A program made the translations under genes and the position numbers. The notes beneath the pieces were generated by a model, which saw nothing but the letters and a program-made list of their open reading frames with translations, was not told where the DNA came from and ran no database searches. From Rhineura floridana (Eukaryota > Chordata > Lepidosauria > Squamata > Rhineuridae): DNA of 64,000 nucleotides. This document shows positions 21,690-32,195 of the stretch, piece after piece. Every line of letters starts with the position of its first letter. The stretch's first letter is position 1. The stretch spans positions 28,381,955-28,445,954 of the forward strand of contig NC_084497.1 of the NCBI RefSeq assembly GCF_030035675.1, given 5' to 3'.

Positions 21690-21965
21690 GGCAAATTAAA
21701 TTTCGCTTGCCTAGAACATTTGTCATTTGTCAGAGGGCGACATTGGAAAGCGAGGCGCCAGGGAGGTTGCTTTCATCTTACGAATGCATCTGATCCCCTC
21801 ACCTGGGGCTAGAAGAAAGATTGTATTATTCATCTCAGTGTTTGCCACCACTGCCCCCCTCCCAAAATGCCCTGCTGACATGTCCGATTTCCTGCAAGTC
21901 GACTGCTTATTGAACTCGGCAATGGGGTTAATTAGATTTTCCCGAGGAGGCAAACACAAGTAGCA
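21690..21965. promoter_or_regulatory. Candidate conserved noncoding block in HTR6 intron 1
   Basis: Repeat-free block with a dense set of factor-site-like words: two TGTCA cores ('tttgtcatttgtcagagg'), an E-box ('tcacctgg'), and a TAATTAG homeodomain-type site ('gggttaattagatttt'). Both strands stay open by chance (78 and 81 codons), without protein features. Inference only. Confidence 0.3.
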
Positions 21966-22466
21966 CACGATGCTGAGAGCTTAGAGATGGTGAGGCAGGG
22001 CTTGCTAGCACAGTTTACTTCTTTATGTCCTTACAGATTTCTGTTTTCAAAGACAGACCCAGAATAATCTGGGCCAACAGCTGGGCATTTCCCCCTTCCC
22101 TGCAAATGGGGGATCCCTCCCAGAAGCCATTGTTTTTTCAAGCCTGAGCCTTCTAGCTTTATCACATCCTAGATGAAGAAATGACTCGATGATGCACTTC
22201 AGTGCACTTCAGCGCTGTCCAACTAAGGCTAAGACACTTCCAGCAAAGCTTCAGAGGCGATGGGACTGGTTCGAACTCTGCCTCAAATGTAATGTGTTTT
22301 TTAAGAGAAAGCCATCAAGTCTGAAATTGCTGTCTGTGTCTCTTCATGTTGCTGTGCTCTTCTCTCTTGGATTCATTTCTTGCTTCTCAGCTGAACCTGC
22401 TAAGGGCCTTTATACATAAGAGCATAAGTACAGCAGCCCTGCTGGATCAGACCAAAAGCTCATCTA

Positions 22467-23265
22467 CCTGAAAGATTGTCTCACCCTTTATATACCCAGT
22501 CGATCACTGCGCTCTGCAGGTGAGGGCCTCCTGCAGGTACCACCTTATCAGGAGGTCCGTTCTGCACAACAGAGGAAATGGACCTTTAGTGTAGTGGCAC
22601 CGACCCTTTGGAATTCCCTCCCCTTAAATATTAGACTGGCGCCATCTCTGCTATCTTTTCGGTGCCTCCTGAAGACCTTCCTCTTTCAACAATCCTTTTG
22701 AATAGAGACCTTATTCCTGTTGGCATCTGTACGGGAATTGTTTGTAAAGACGTTTTTGCAGAATCATAGAGTAATAGAGTTGGAAGGGGCCTATAAGGCT
22801 ATTGAGTCCAACCCCCCTGCTCAAGGCAGGAATCCAGCTTAAAGCATACCCAACAGGTGGCTGTCTGGCTGCCTCTTGAATGCCTCCAGTGTCGGAGAGC
22901 CCAGTACCTCTCTAGGTAATTGGTTCCCTTGTCATACGGCTCTAACAGTTAGGAAGTTTTTCCTGATGTCCAGTCAAAATCTGGCTTCCTGCAACTTGAG
23001 CCCATTATTCCGTGTCCTGCACTCTGGGACGATCGAGAAGAGATCCCGGCCCTCCTCTATGTGACAACCTTTCAAGTACTTAAAGAGTGCTATCATATCT
23101 CTTTCAGTCTTCTCTTCTCAAGGCTAAACAGGGCCAGTTCTTTCAGTCTTGTTTTCAGTTTTGTTTTTAAATATGTTTTAAATATATTTTGTTTTTAAGA
23201 TATTTTTGGTGCTTTGTCGTCCCTTTGCTGCCCTGGGCTCCCTTTGGGAGAAAGGGCAAGATTAT
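22467..23265 (+). mobile_element. L2 LINE split by a CR1 insertion
   Basis: 22467-22735 encodes the L2 ORF2 end (VVAPTLWNSLPLNIRLAPSL-like, then CLLKTFLFQQSF). After the inserted CR1 (22755-23160) the L2 UTR resumes with 'ttttaaatatgttttaaata' and ends in the L2 terminus 'gccctgggctccctttggga'. The two halves together make one ordinary L2 3' end. Confidence 0.78.
22755..23160 (-). mobile_element. CR1 LINE type 2, 3' end, inserted in L2
   Basis: Antisense 3' end: 'aatcatagagtaatagagtt' then 'ggaaggggcctataaggc' and 'cctccagtgtcggagagccc' is the classical amniote CR1 3' region, distinct from the type 1 ends above. Further copies lie at 50755-51250 (-) and 56470-56625 (+). Confidence 0.85.
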
Positions 23266-23325
23266 TATTATTATTATTACTATTATTACTATTATTATTA
23301 TTATTATTATTATTACTATTATTCT
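23262..23325. repeat. (TTA)n microsatellite at L2 tail
   Basis: About 64 bp of TTA/CTA repeats, grown from the L2 3' tail. Confidence 0.85.
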
Positions 23326-23500
23326 AGGTCCAGCAGCCTATTCTCACAGTGACGAACCAGATGCCCCAATGGGAAGCCTGCAAGCAGGACCTGAGCGCCA
23401 CAGAGCTCTTCTCGCGTGTGATTCCCCAGCAGCTCTAAACAAGAGAGGTAGGCTGCCTCTGACCGTGGAGGTTCTATTGAGAAACCATGAGGACTAGTCG
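23326..23500 (-). mobile_element. CR1 type 1, 3' UTR fragment
   Basis: 'tattctcacagtgacgaacc' to 'ggctgcctctgaccgtgga' in antisense. Confidence 0.7.
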
Positions 23501-23984
23501 CGCTTTAGACTTTTCCCCCTCCTCCTTCCATCTCATCTCTTTGTTTTTAAAGCCGCCTCAACCTTTAAAGGCCATCCTTGCCGCATCTTGCTGCAGCCAA
23601 TGCCCCCGGTAAACGGACAGTTGGAGCGTAGGAAACAATGTTTTTGGAGTCATCGCTCTCTCTGTACCTCGCCTGCTCTCTCCCTTCCCTGCTGAGCGGC
23701 TGCTGTCTGCCCACTCACACATGGCACTGGGGTTGGGGGATGGGGGGGACTGGAACGGCTTCTTCCCCTCGGCACCCCCTACACACTTCTGATGGGAAGC
23801 AGCAACTCCATATTCTTCAACAATACGCCTGACAGTTTTTCTCCTCCTCCACTCTTTTCATTTCTGAGGTTGCAGCAGCTACCTTCTTCTGCAGAAGTGA
23901 GCCAAGGAGTGAGAAACAAAGGGAGAGCGGGGGGGGGAGGTGTTCTCCCTCCCAACGACAACAAGAGAGTGTTCCTGGGGGCTT

Positions 23985-24345
23985 AACGTGGTGGTGGAGC
24001 ATCTTCAGAAGGTTCCAGCTTTGATCCCCAAGTGGGGCTGGGAAGGTCCCCCACCTGAACTCCTGGCGAGACGCTGCCAGTCAGTGGAGGCATTGCTGAA
24101 GTGGATGGACCAAAGGGCTGACTCTGTGCAAGGCCGCTTCCTGTAAGGGAAGTACCTTAGCTCAGTGGCAGAGCAGTACTTGGTGTGCACAAGCTCCCAG
24201 ATCCAACCCCCACCAGCAACTCCAGGCAGGACTGGGTGAGACCTCTGTCTGGAACCCTGAAAAGCTGCTGCCTGTCAGAGTAGAAAAATGCCGAGCTAGA
24301 AGGACCAGTGGCTCAGTATAAGGCAGCTTCCTCCATTTCTATTTA
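23985..24345 (+). mobile_element. tRNA-Ala-like SINE, two tandem monomers
   Basis: Monomer 1 (about 23985-24143) and monomer 2 (24145-24340) are both sense: 'agctttgatccccaagtgg' and 'gccagtcagtggaggcattg' in the first; 'ttagctcagtggcagagcag' and 'gtggctcagtataaggcagc' in the second. Linker-like sequence 'ttattcagaatcatgaggac' follows monomer 2. Confidence 0.75.
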
Positions 24346-24349
24346 GGCC

Positions 24350-24690
24350 AGCCTTTTATTCAGAATCATGAGGACTAGCACCTAACATTATTTTTTAGGG
24401 GAAGGGTCACAGGCCACAGCTAACACTGACCAACACTGACTCTCCCAAGGCTTCAGAGAGCCCCAGCTGTACCTGCAGATGCCAAGGACTGAACCTGGGC
24501 CCTTCTGCATGCAAAGTTGTTTTGTTTTAATGTATTTTAAGGTCTGTTTTTCATGATGTTTTAAAGTGTTTTTAGTGATTTTGTTTGCCGCCCTGGGCTC
24601 CTGCTGGGAGGAAGGGCGGGATATAAATTGAATAATAAATAAATAAATGAATGAATAAAGCAGGTGCGAAATGGCCCTACACTTCAGTGA
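24350..24690 (-). mobile_element. tRNA-Ala-like SINE interrupted by an L2 tail
   Basis: Antisense SINE broken after 'cccttctgcatgcaaa' (about 24515) and resuming at 'gcaggtgcgaaatggccc' (about 24660). Between them lies about 145 bp of L2 3' end (+): 'gccgccctgggctcctgctg', 'ggaagggcgggatataaat', then (AATA)n. 'aaag' is repeated at both junctions. Confidence 0.75.
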
Positions 24691-24834
24691 GGTGAGGTAG
24701 AGTTGCTGAACGACATTTGGGTGCATTTATTGCTTTTCAGTGTCTTCTTGTTCACCTGCACAATCAGGTTGCAATTATATGCGATATAAAATATATAAAA
24801 CATCTCACCTTTCGTCCTGTTCGAGTGGCTTACA

Positions 24835-25100
24835 AATATTATTTATTAATATTTATTTATTTATTAGCTTTACATCCCGCCCTTCCTCCCAGCAGTAGTA
24901 CAACACAACTACAATAACATACCATATGTTGACAGCAGTAATAAAGGAACAGTTCTCCTCCCCCAGCCAAAGTCTCGAGGCAAAAGGAAAGCATTTGAAT
25001 TTGTTAGCTGAAAAGCGGACAAGAAGGCGGCAAGGGGAAGGTTTCCGGGCAAGGCATTGCACAAAACGGGGAGCCACCACAAATAAGCCCCTCCCCAATC
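24835..25100 (-). mobile_element. L2 LINE, 3' end
   Basis: (ATTT)n, then 'acatcccgcccttcctccca', then a decayed ORF2 end on the minus strand. Confidence 0.75.
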
Positions 25101-25104
25101 TGTT

Positions 25105-25410
25105 CAGGATGGGTGAATCGATCCGTTTTGGTTTCCAGTTTTTCTAACCTGTAAGTTTAGCTTGCCGCGTTTCTGCATCACTTTCCATCACGAAAACTCA
25201 TTTGTGTTTTAATGTGTTTCTCTTAATCTACACTTTTTTGGGGGGGGAGAAGCAATTTATATAATGGAATGCATTTATATAATAGGATGCATTTCCATCA
25301 CTTTTTTTCAACCACACTCCCCTAAGGAACACATTTCTGGATGAAGACCTGCCTTGCAAAATTCAAAGCAGCAGGGCTGTGTTTGGGGTTTTGTGCATCT
25401 GTCTTTCGGG
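25105..25410 (-). mobile_element. MITE-C, diverged copy
   Basis: Begins 'ggatgggtgaatcgatccgt', then an AT-rich body similar to the reverse of 27586-27907, including 'gcagggctgtgtttgggg'. Confidence 0.55.
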
Positions 25411-26469
25411 AAGGGAGCCCTTAATTCATGCATGAATTGATTGATGCATGTATATACTGCCTCTCTGCCAAGGCGGTTTGCAGTGTTAAAATGCGAAAAG
25501 AAATAACAAACTTGGAGAGGTTCACTTTAAAAGACGAAGCAAACTGAGGTTCTCCCCATTCTGGGGAGGGAAGGGGTTCTGAAGAGGCTTCCTCTCTGGA
25601 TGGCAATGGTTGTTGCTGTAGTTGTTTGTTGTCTATGCGGTCTTCTCAGTCAGAAGCGAAACCACCGTTAGAAAATATGTCACAATTTTTTTAAAAAAAA
25701 TCTAAAAACACAATCTTTTTTAAAAAACACACACCTTTACAGCTGTTAGGTCCCTGAGTCCCTTACTTGGAGAGTGGCCATGAGATGTTGGACGGACAGC
25801 CACCTGATTTGCCCTGCAACCCCCTAAACTAGCCTCTTGCAAAATGTTCTGGTCTGCCCCTGCAAACTGCACATTTCGTCTTATGCGTCATGATCACGCA
25901 CATACCGGTGGCTTCCTATATTGGCATTTCTCTTTAGAAACCCCCCATCCCACAGCACATCCCAAATGTCAGACGAGAAAATTAAAATTGGTCAAGATTC
26001 TTTTCATTTCTTTTTTGCATCCCCAAACAGTTAGGCTTTAAGAGAGTGGAAGGGGGAGCATCGCCCACCTGTAGGGGAGCCCACCCCACCTCTGTGTTGG
26101 AGTGGGGCACTCATCCAGGTGTGCTTTCTGAGTGGGAAGAGCCGAGCTTAGAGGGGTGACTCATGCAGGGAGGCAACGGGCAGACCCAATCACGCCAGAT
26201 GTCAGTAAGTGGTAATGGGGAATTGGGAGGTGGCACACCCAGAGCAATGAGCCGTTTAACCCTGTCTGCAGCAAGACGATTGAGCCAGTCGCTCACAGTG
26301 TGGGTAATACAATGGGGGGCGATTGGATCACTTGATCTTGCCAGGGCCGACGCAGGATATTTTGCTGGCTACGTGGAAGGACAAGATGGCACCCCTAGAC
26401 TGGCAGTTGATTGGCAGTAGTGTCCTCCCCTGCACTGGGGGCAGTTGCCCACATGAGGGCCCCCTGGAA
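25411..26469. other. HTR6 intron 1, no feature seen
   Basis: One possible LINE tail near 25445-25500 ('tatatactgcctctctgcca'). The rest has no recognised repeat or gene. Confidence 0.45.
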
Positions 26470-26949
26470 AGGTCATGTTACGTGGGGCTGCCTTTGAAAA
26501 AGAAACTACAGTTGGTTCAAAATGCAGCAGCCAGAATGTTAACTGGAGCACGGTGCAGGGAGCAGATCACCCCTGGCTTTACCAACTCCACTGGCTCCCA
26601 ATTTGTTTCCGGGCCCAATTCAAAGTGCTGGTTCTGACCTTCAAAGCCCTAAATGGCCTTGGACCAGTGTACCTGAGGGACCGCTTATGCCCCTATGTAC
26701 CTGCCTGGGATGTAAGATCATCTGTCTCTGGTCTCCTCAGCATGCCTGGAGTGAAAGATGTTAGACTGATAGGCATGCGGGAGAGAGAGAGGCTTTTCAG
26801 TCGTGGCTCCCAGGCTTTGACATTCCTTGCCTCAAGAAGCCCGTTCAGCTCCCTCCCTGATGGTTTTCTGAAAACTTGTAAAAACTATTTTGTTCCAGAG
26901 AGCCTTTGAGAGGGTTTTTTTAATCTTTTTATTGTCTTTCCCCCATATA

Positions 26950-27258
26950 TGTAAAGTAAAGGTAAAGGTGTCCCCTCACTTGTAGCACGAGACATTTCCG
27001 ACTCTTAGGGTGATGTCTTGCGACGTTTACTAGGCAGACCGTATATATGGGGTGGGATTGCCAGTTCCGTCCCCGGCCTTTCTTTACCCCCCAGCGTATG
27101 CCGGGTACTCATTTTACCGACCACGGATGGATGGGAGGCTGAGTGGACCTCGACCCCTTTTACCGGAGGTTCGACTTCCTCCTTCCGTTGGAATCAAACT
27201 CCGGCCGTGAGCAGAGCTTCGGCTGCGTTACCGCCGCTTACCACTCTGCGCCACGGAG

Positions 27259-27262
<4 letters not shown>
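26950..27262 (-). mobile_element. tRNA-derived SINE, about 313 bp
   Basis: The minus strand starts 'cctccgtggcgcagagtggt' (box A), has 'ggccggagtttgattccaac' (box B), a unique body, and ends in 'acacctttacctttacttta'. The head differs from the other SINEs in the window, so it is a separate family; only one copy was found here. Confidence 0.75.
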
Positions 27263-27303
<41 letters not shown>

Positions 27304-27312
27304 TATACACAC
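27262..27312. repeat. (TA)n/(GT)n microsatellite
   Basis: Alternating TA run flanked by TG/CA steps between the SINE head and the resumed L2 UTR. Confidence 0.9.
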
Positions 27313-27585
27313 GTGTGCATTTCTGTTTGTATGTTTATATATGCTCATTGTATTTCACAAATTTTAAATAATTGTATTTTATGTATTTTAACTTACCATT
27401 TTGTCTTGTGTTTTTATTCTGTACAATTTTATTATGTATGTGTGCAATTTTATTGTAAGCCGTTCTGAGTGCCCTATTGTGGGGTAGAAGGGTGGGATAG
27501 AAATATTTTAAATAATAAATAAATAAAGGTGGCAATAGAGGGGAATGTTTAGGAATGTAGGAGGGGCAGCCAGGGCTGTTGTTGC

Positions 27586-27907
27586 TAGGAGAGGGAGAGA
27601 AATTTGGTTCAGTTCGCATTTAAAGGCGAGCCTATGTGGAATCCACCAAAACACAACCATCCTTTGAAATTTGCCCTCTCCAGCCAAGTTCTCCAGCCAA
27701 GCAAATGCTGAATTGCAAAAAACGTGTCTGTTAGGCAAAATTGCATGCCAACATGTGTATGTTGGAAGAAATTGCAGTAGAAAGCGGATGAATTTTCATG
27801 AGGACTTTTTAAAACAAAAAATATCACAAAGTGATACTGTAATGTGGAGAACTGAAATTAAGACTGGGAAAATGAGGAAATGAAATCGACGGATTCTCCC
27901 ATCCCTA
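27586..27907. mobile_element. MITE-C (hAT-type), complete with 8-bp TSD
   Basis: 322-bp noncoding element with termini 'taggagagggagagaa' and 'ttctcccatcccta', flanked by perfect 8-bp duplications 'gttgttgc' at 27578-27585 and 27908-27915. An 8-bp TSD and short inverted ends starting TAGG fit the hAT superfamily. Confidence 0.85.
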
Positions 27908-28185
27908 GTTGTTGCTGCTTCCCAGAAACTGTCACCTGAGGCAGTTGTGTCACTTTGCCAAATGGTAGGGCAGGCACCCTCCTCTGTTTACTCAGTTTAA
28001 TGTCCTGCAGTACTCTTGCAGCCTCAGTCTGAGAATTGTGGCCTTGTGCTAAGAAACAGAGCAGGATGAGGACTCTGGGGGATGTCCCCTGACCATCTCT
28101 GAGCATGCGCAGAGTTCATTTTCCTCTCCAAAGAACAAATAAGAACTGGGCTTCAGGGCAGGCCTAAAGGCCTAACTCCTGTAAT

Positions 28186-28512
28186 TAGGGATGGGAGAAA
28201 CATTTGATTCAGTTCTCATTTCAAGGCAAACCTACCAAATTCACACTTGTGGAAACAATAAGCAAATTGAAACACAGCCCTCCTTCAAAATTCGTGCATC
28301 TCCCAATTTCGCAGTGCAGTTCTCCAGCCAAGGAATGAGTACAAAAATGCATACGCTAGGATCAAGCATGCATGCAAATGCGTATGTTAGTGAAAAAGAA
28401 TATGCAGAATCCATTCTATTAAGGAAAATTGCTCTCCAAAAATGGATGTATTGCAGACAGATGTGTGGGGAAAATGAGCACTAAAATGCCACTGAATTTC
28501 CCTGAGGACTTT
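28186..28512. mobile_element. MITE-C, second copy, right end missing
   Basis: Starts 'tagggatgggagaaacattt' and follows 27586-27907 in the same orientation through 'gaatttccctgaggactttt'; then BovB sequence begins and the right terminus is not seen. Confidence 0.75.
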
Positions 28513-28514
28513 TT

Positions 28515-28825
28515 TTTTTTAAATTGTTATTATGCGCCTTCAAGTTGATTATGACTTATGGCAACCCTATGAATCAGTGACCCCCAAGAGCATCTGTCAT
28601 GAACCATCCTGTTCAGAATCTTTTAAGTTCAGGTCTGTGGCTTCCTTGATGGAATCAATCCATCTCTTCTCATGATGTGTCCAAAGTATGATAACTTCAG
28701 TTTCATCATTTTAGCTTCTAGTGATAGTTCTGGTTTAATTTGTTCTAACACACAATTATTGGTTTTTTTTGCAGTCCATGGTGTGCTCAAAGCTCTCCTC
28801 AGAGAGGTTCACCCTTCCCTTCCTG
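28515..28825 (-). mobile_element. RTE-BovB LINE fragment
   Basis: Antisense BovB: 'gcgccttcaagttgattatg', 'aatcaatccatctcttctca', 'gtgtccaaagtatgataact' and 'gcagtccatggtgtgctcaa'. It reaches within about 60 bp of the HTR6 exon 1 donor. Confidence 0.75.
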
Positions 28826-28883
28826 TCCTATACCTGTTTTGCTGCCTATCTCAAGCAAAGTTGTGGCTGTGGCTTTGACTCAC

Positions 28884-29612
28884 CTGTTGTGTTGGTTCGT
28901 CGGCTGCGATGGCCACATTGTTGGTGAGGGAGGCCACCTGCACCGCTTGCTTCCGGGCAGCCAGGAGGATACGGCAGTAGGTGAAGAGGATGGCGACAGA
29001 TGGGAGGAAGAAGGTCAGGCCGGAGGCGATGAGGGCGTATGGCAGGCTGACCGAGACGCGGCACTGCTCCTCTTCGGGCTGAAGGGTGGCATTGAAGGGC
29101 TGGAGGCCAAACTCCACCTTGTGCCAGCCCATCTTGATGGGCAAGAAGGAGATCAAAGCGGCTAAGGTCCAGGTGGCCAAGATCAGCAGGACGGCCCTGC
29201 AGGAGGTCATCCTTAACTTGTATTTGAGGGGCGAGATGATGAGCAAGTAGCGGTCCAGGCTGATGACGCACAGGTTGAGGATGGAGGCGCTGGTGCACAT
29301 CACGTCGAAGGAGAACCAGACCGAGCAGAAGGCGCTGTCCAGCACCCAGCGGCCATAGAGCTGGTTCAGCAGCGCCGGTGGCATCACCACCGAGCCCACC
29401 ATCAGGTCGGACATGAAGAGCGACACCAGGAAGTAGTTGGAGGTGTTGCGCAGCGCCCGCTGGGTGAAGATCAAGAGGATGAGGGAGAAGTTGCCCAGCA
29501 TGGTCAAGAGGACGATGAAGCCTAGGAAGGCAGCTGTCCAAGTGCTGCCGCTCAGCGGAGACCTCTCTCCTCCAGCCGTGCTAGCATTGGCGCCCCCAAG
29601 CTCCCCTTCCAT
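28884..29612 (-). CDS. HTR6: HTR6, exon 1 (N-terminus to loop 3)
   Basis: 5-hydroxytryptamine receptor 6, a Gs-coupled aminergic GPCR of the plasma membrane. This exon encodes residues 1-243. An N-glycosylation site NAS is at 9-11; TM1 about 27-50; TM2 carries SLFMSDLMVG; TM3 carries amine-binding Asp103 (FSFDVMC) and DRYLLI at 120-125; TM5 carries Ser197 and Thr200 (ASGLTFFLP). Disulphide cysteines are C96 and C184. LLAARKQAVQVASLT starts loop 3. The start ATG (29612) gives an N-terminus like the human one in length. The donor is CAACAG then 'gtgagt', phase 0, joining exon 2 at 16726 across a 12-kb intron. Full product 432 residues (human 440). Extracellular loop 2 is 7 residues longer than in human and gains NAT at 174. 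Confidence 0.97.
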
Positions 29613-30300
29613 CGAGGAGGTGGGGTTGAAGAGACGAGGGCAGGGGGCTCGTCCGAGGGCCCTTCAATTGGCAAAAGGGAGGTCGTGGCTTGCGGGGGGG
29701 TGGGGGCAACGGCCCAGACTCCGGAGCTAGGTGATCATTGCCATGAGCTCAACATTCAAAGGATACACAACAAGGCTGTGCCCTTCCTGCTCTTTCTCTC
29801 GTCCTTGCCTCCTCCTCCTCCTCCTCTCTCTTTGCTAGGAGCCAGGGTTGCGGAGTGTCGTCCAGAGTGGCTCGCTGCGAGGAGGGAGATCCCCATAAAT
29901 CACTCAGGCGCATCAGGTGCCTCTGTTCATGAGAGCCATCAGGAGGCAAGCCGGCAGAGTGAGCCGGGGGTGGGCGGTGGGGGTGGTCATTAGATGTCAC
30001 AATCCTCTTAGCTCTCTCTTCCACCCCCACCCCTTACCTTGCAGCTCCCCACTTTCCCTGCAGCTCTTCTGCTTCTCTTGGGGGGTGGGAAAAGGCAAGC
30101 TCTCTGTCCTTCGCTTCGGCGTATGGCTGGCTGGCTGGCTGGCTGGCGGCACTGCTGAGGCTTCTCTCTATTCCTGCATCTCTCTCTCTCGAAACTGATA
30201 AGCTCCACTCTGTGAAACGGATGTGAATTCTCTCACCCCTAAGATTTGGGGGGGAAGGGAGAGGAGGAAGTATAAATTGTGCAGCTGGTGTTGTCGAGAG
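29613..30300 (-). promoter_or_regulatory. HTR6: HTR6 5' flank, probable promoter
   Basis: Repeat-free sequence upstream of the HTR6 start, with GC-box-like stretches ('gggggtgggcggtggggg' near 29967) and CT-rich tracts. No TATA box could be placed on the minus strand. A (GGCT)n run lies at 30125-30147. The transcription start cannot be fixed by eye. Confidence 0.4.
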
Positions 30301-30817
30301 CAACACGCCAAGTTCTGGCGTGACTGAGTGTGTGTGTGTGTGTACCGTTAGACTGCAGATCGCCCATTAGCCCATGCAGTGTGGAAACAGCTACTGCAAA
30401 AAAAAACATTGTGGGAAAGAAATGTTTTATCGTTTTCAAACTTTTCAGAATTCCGGGATCATTCCCTTGGAACATTTGTCGGAGCAGGGAGACCCTCTGT
30501 ACAGGCAACTGTATGGGGTAGTGGTAGAGTCCTGGGAGAGTAAAGCAGACTGTACCGATTTTCATTAAAGGTGATGGGGATTATCGTTGTGAATGGTCCC
30601 CTAGGTTTTTTTAAAAAAACCCTGCAGGTAGAAAGCAAGCACTTCAAGTAGGAAACGTCGAGCATAGCCTGCTACTTGCCATGCTTGATTTTGATTTGTG
30701 AGGAATTTTGGGGGGGTTTTTTGACATGCCAAAATGTGATTCCCAGACTTGCAGTCTGAAGTGGTAGAGTCCCCTCCATCACCTCAGGACTGTACCACCC
30801 CATGCTTCTCCCTGTCA
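30301..30817. other. Intergenic DNA with (GT)n
   Basis: A (GT)n run lies at about 30328-30343. No gene or repeat family recognised. Confidence 0.5.
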
Positions 30818-30950
30818 GGTAGCTGTGGCCCTCCACATGTTGCTGGACTCCAACTTCATTCATTCCTAACCATTGGGCATGCTGACTAGGGCTGATGTCA
30901 GTTGGAGTCCAACAACATCTAGGGGACCAGAGGTTTCCTATCGCTCATCT
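30818..30950. repeat. MITE-A, single copy
   Basis: 'tgtggccctccacatgttgc' pairs with 'gtccaacaacatctaggg'; spacer absent. Confidence 0.75.
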
Positions 30951-31150
30951 GCAGTGCCTGACGGCAGCTCTCTAAGATCACTTGCATTCCTTTTAAGCGG
31001 AGATGGCAGGGACTGAACTTGGGGCCTTCTACATGCAAAGCAGATGTTCTGCTGGTGCATTAGAATTCTTCCGTTAAGGCACGGGCATGTGGGAAACTGC
31101 CTCCCACCTTATAATCAGGACAATTGCTCCATCTAATTCCGTGTCACCTG
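30951..31150 (-). mobile_element. tRNA-Ala-like SINE, decayed
   Basis: Antisense head 'ggcagggactgaacttgggg' then 'tacatgcaaagcagatgtt', followed by a tail-like piece 'ggaaactgcctcccacctta' of probably a second monomer. Confidence 0.6.
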
Positions 31151-31419
31151 CGCTGTTTGTCAAGGTGTTTAACAAGAAACGCCAGCCTGACCTTCAACCA
31201 AAGGGATTGTTTCCACCAACGTTCCTGTCTCCAAAACACTCGCTTTCCCTCCCAGGCGGCCTTGCTGAATCCAGAGCGCCACCTGGGGACTCCATAAAGA
31301 AAAAAACTGGTGTTTACTCCCCCCCCCAAAAAAAACTCTATTTCTTTACTGAATCCAACGCTTGCTCATTAACGCTCATTTGGATCTGGTGTGTGTCTAG
31401 AAATGCACATCATGCCCCT

Positions 31420-31690
31420 GTGAGGGGTGGCAGCGCCCGAACTCAGTGGAAGAGCGCCTGTTTTGCATCCGCAATGGCAAGTGTGGACCACATTAAGCTA
31501 CATGTACCAATATTCTGACTTGGTATAAGACGCCTTCCTAATTTTTTTTAAATCAGCTTTTCTTTCAGAACCATGAGGACTGGATGCTTATTTTTAGGGG
31601 AATCTCAGTGGTCGAGCACAATATGTTGCCCACGGCAAGGCCCTGGTTCAATCCTTGGCACTTCTAGCTCAAACCCTCTACCACAGAGGT
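31420..31690 (+). mobile_element. Dimeric tRNA-Ala-like SINE
   Basis: Monomer 1 at 31420-31545 ('aactcagtggaagagcgcct' to 'ggtataagacgccttccta'), linker 31546-31600 with 'ttcagaaccatgaggactgg' and 'tatttttaggggaa', then monomer 2 at 31601-31690 ('ccctggttcaatccttggc'). Confidence 0.72.
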
Positions 31691-32094
31691 GCTCTCTCAC
31701 CTCCAAAACAGGAAACTGCAAATACTTATTGGAGGAAGCGAAGGCAACCGAGGAAGCCTTTCCGGGTGCCTGAATGTCAAGCAAAGCCCAGTGGGAGACA
31801 TCATGGCATAACGCCTCCCATGGGGCTTTTTCAGGTCAGGAAGCATGGGCATCCGGGGAGGCTGCAGTGGGCTGGAGACATGTTGACTGGGAAGAAAAAC
31901 ACACACCATCCTCAGCCACCTCTCAGTGATACAGCAAGTTCAAAACCCCACCCCCAACTAAAATCCTAAAGAAATTCTCAAGTTCCCCTGAGAGTGCGGC
32001 AGGAAAATGGAAGCCTCTTCCACAGAAGAAGACAAATTTCTGAGAAATTTGAGGATAGTTTTCGGCATATTTCAGCAAATGCTGATGTGCCCCC
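31691..32094. other. Intergenic DNA, no feature seen
   Basis: No recognised repeat or gene. Confidence 0.45.
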
Positions 32095-32195
32095 ATCCCT
32101 CTCCAGCACCCATTGATATTAATGAACCTAAGTTAGCCATGTCCATTGACTTCTCCTCTGACTAGGACTACCATTGGATGCAGTCCTTGGTTGAC
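32095..32195. repeat. MITE-B copy
   Basis: 'cccattgatattaatgaacc' and 'gactaggactaccattggat' are diverged MITE-B arms. Confidence 0.6.

Larger units (their letters stand above)
26470..27530 (+). mobile_element. L2 LINE, 3' ORF2 and UTR, split by a SINE
   Basis: 26475-26909 encodes QLHWLPICFRAQFKVLVLTF, ALNGLGPVYLRDRLCPYV and later SRSPFSSLPDGFLKTCK, the L2 C-terminal region. The UTR is interrupted by the SINE at 26950-27262, then continues to 'taagccgttctgagtgccc' and 'gggtgggatagaaat', ending in (AATA)n near 27530. Confidence 0.8.

Noticed and set aside
28846-29541. 231-codon frame overlapping HTR6 exon 1 on the same strand
   Set aside because: Out-of-frame shadow of the GC-rich HTR6 exon; Leu/Pro/His-rich with no domain.
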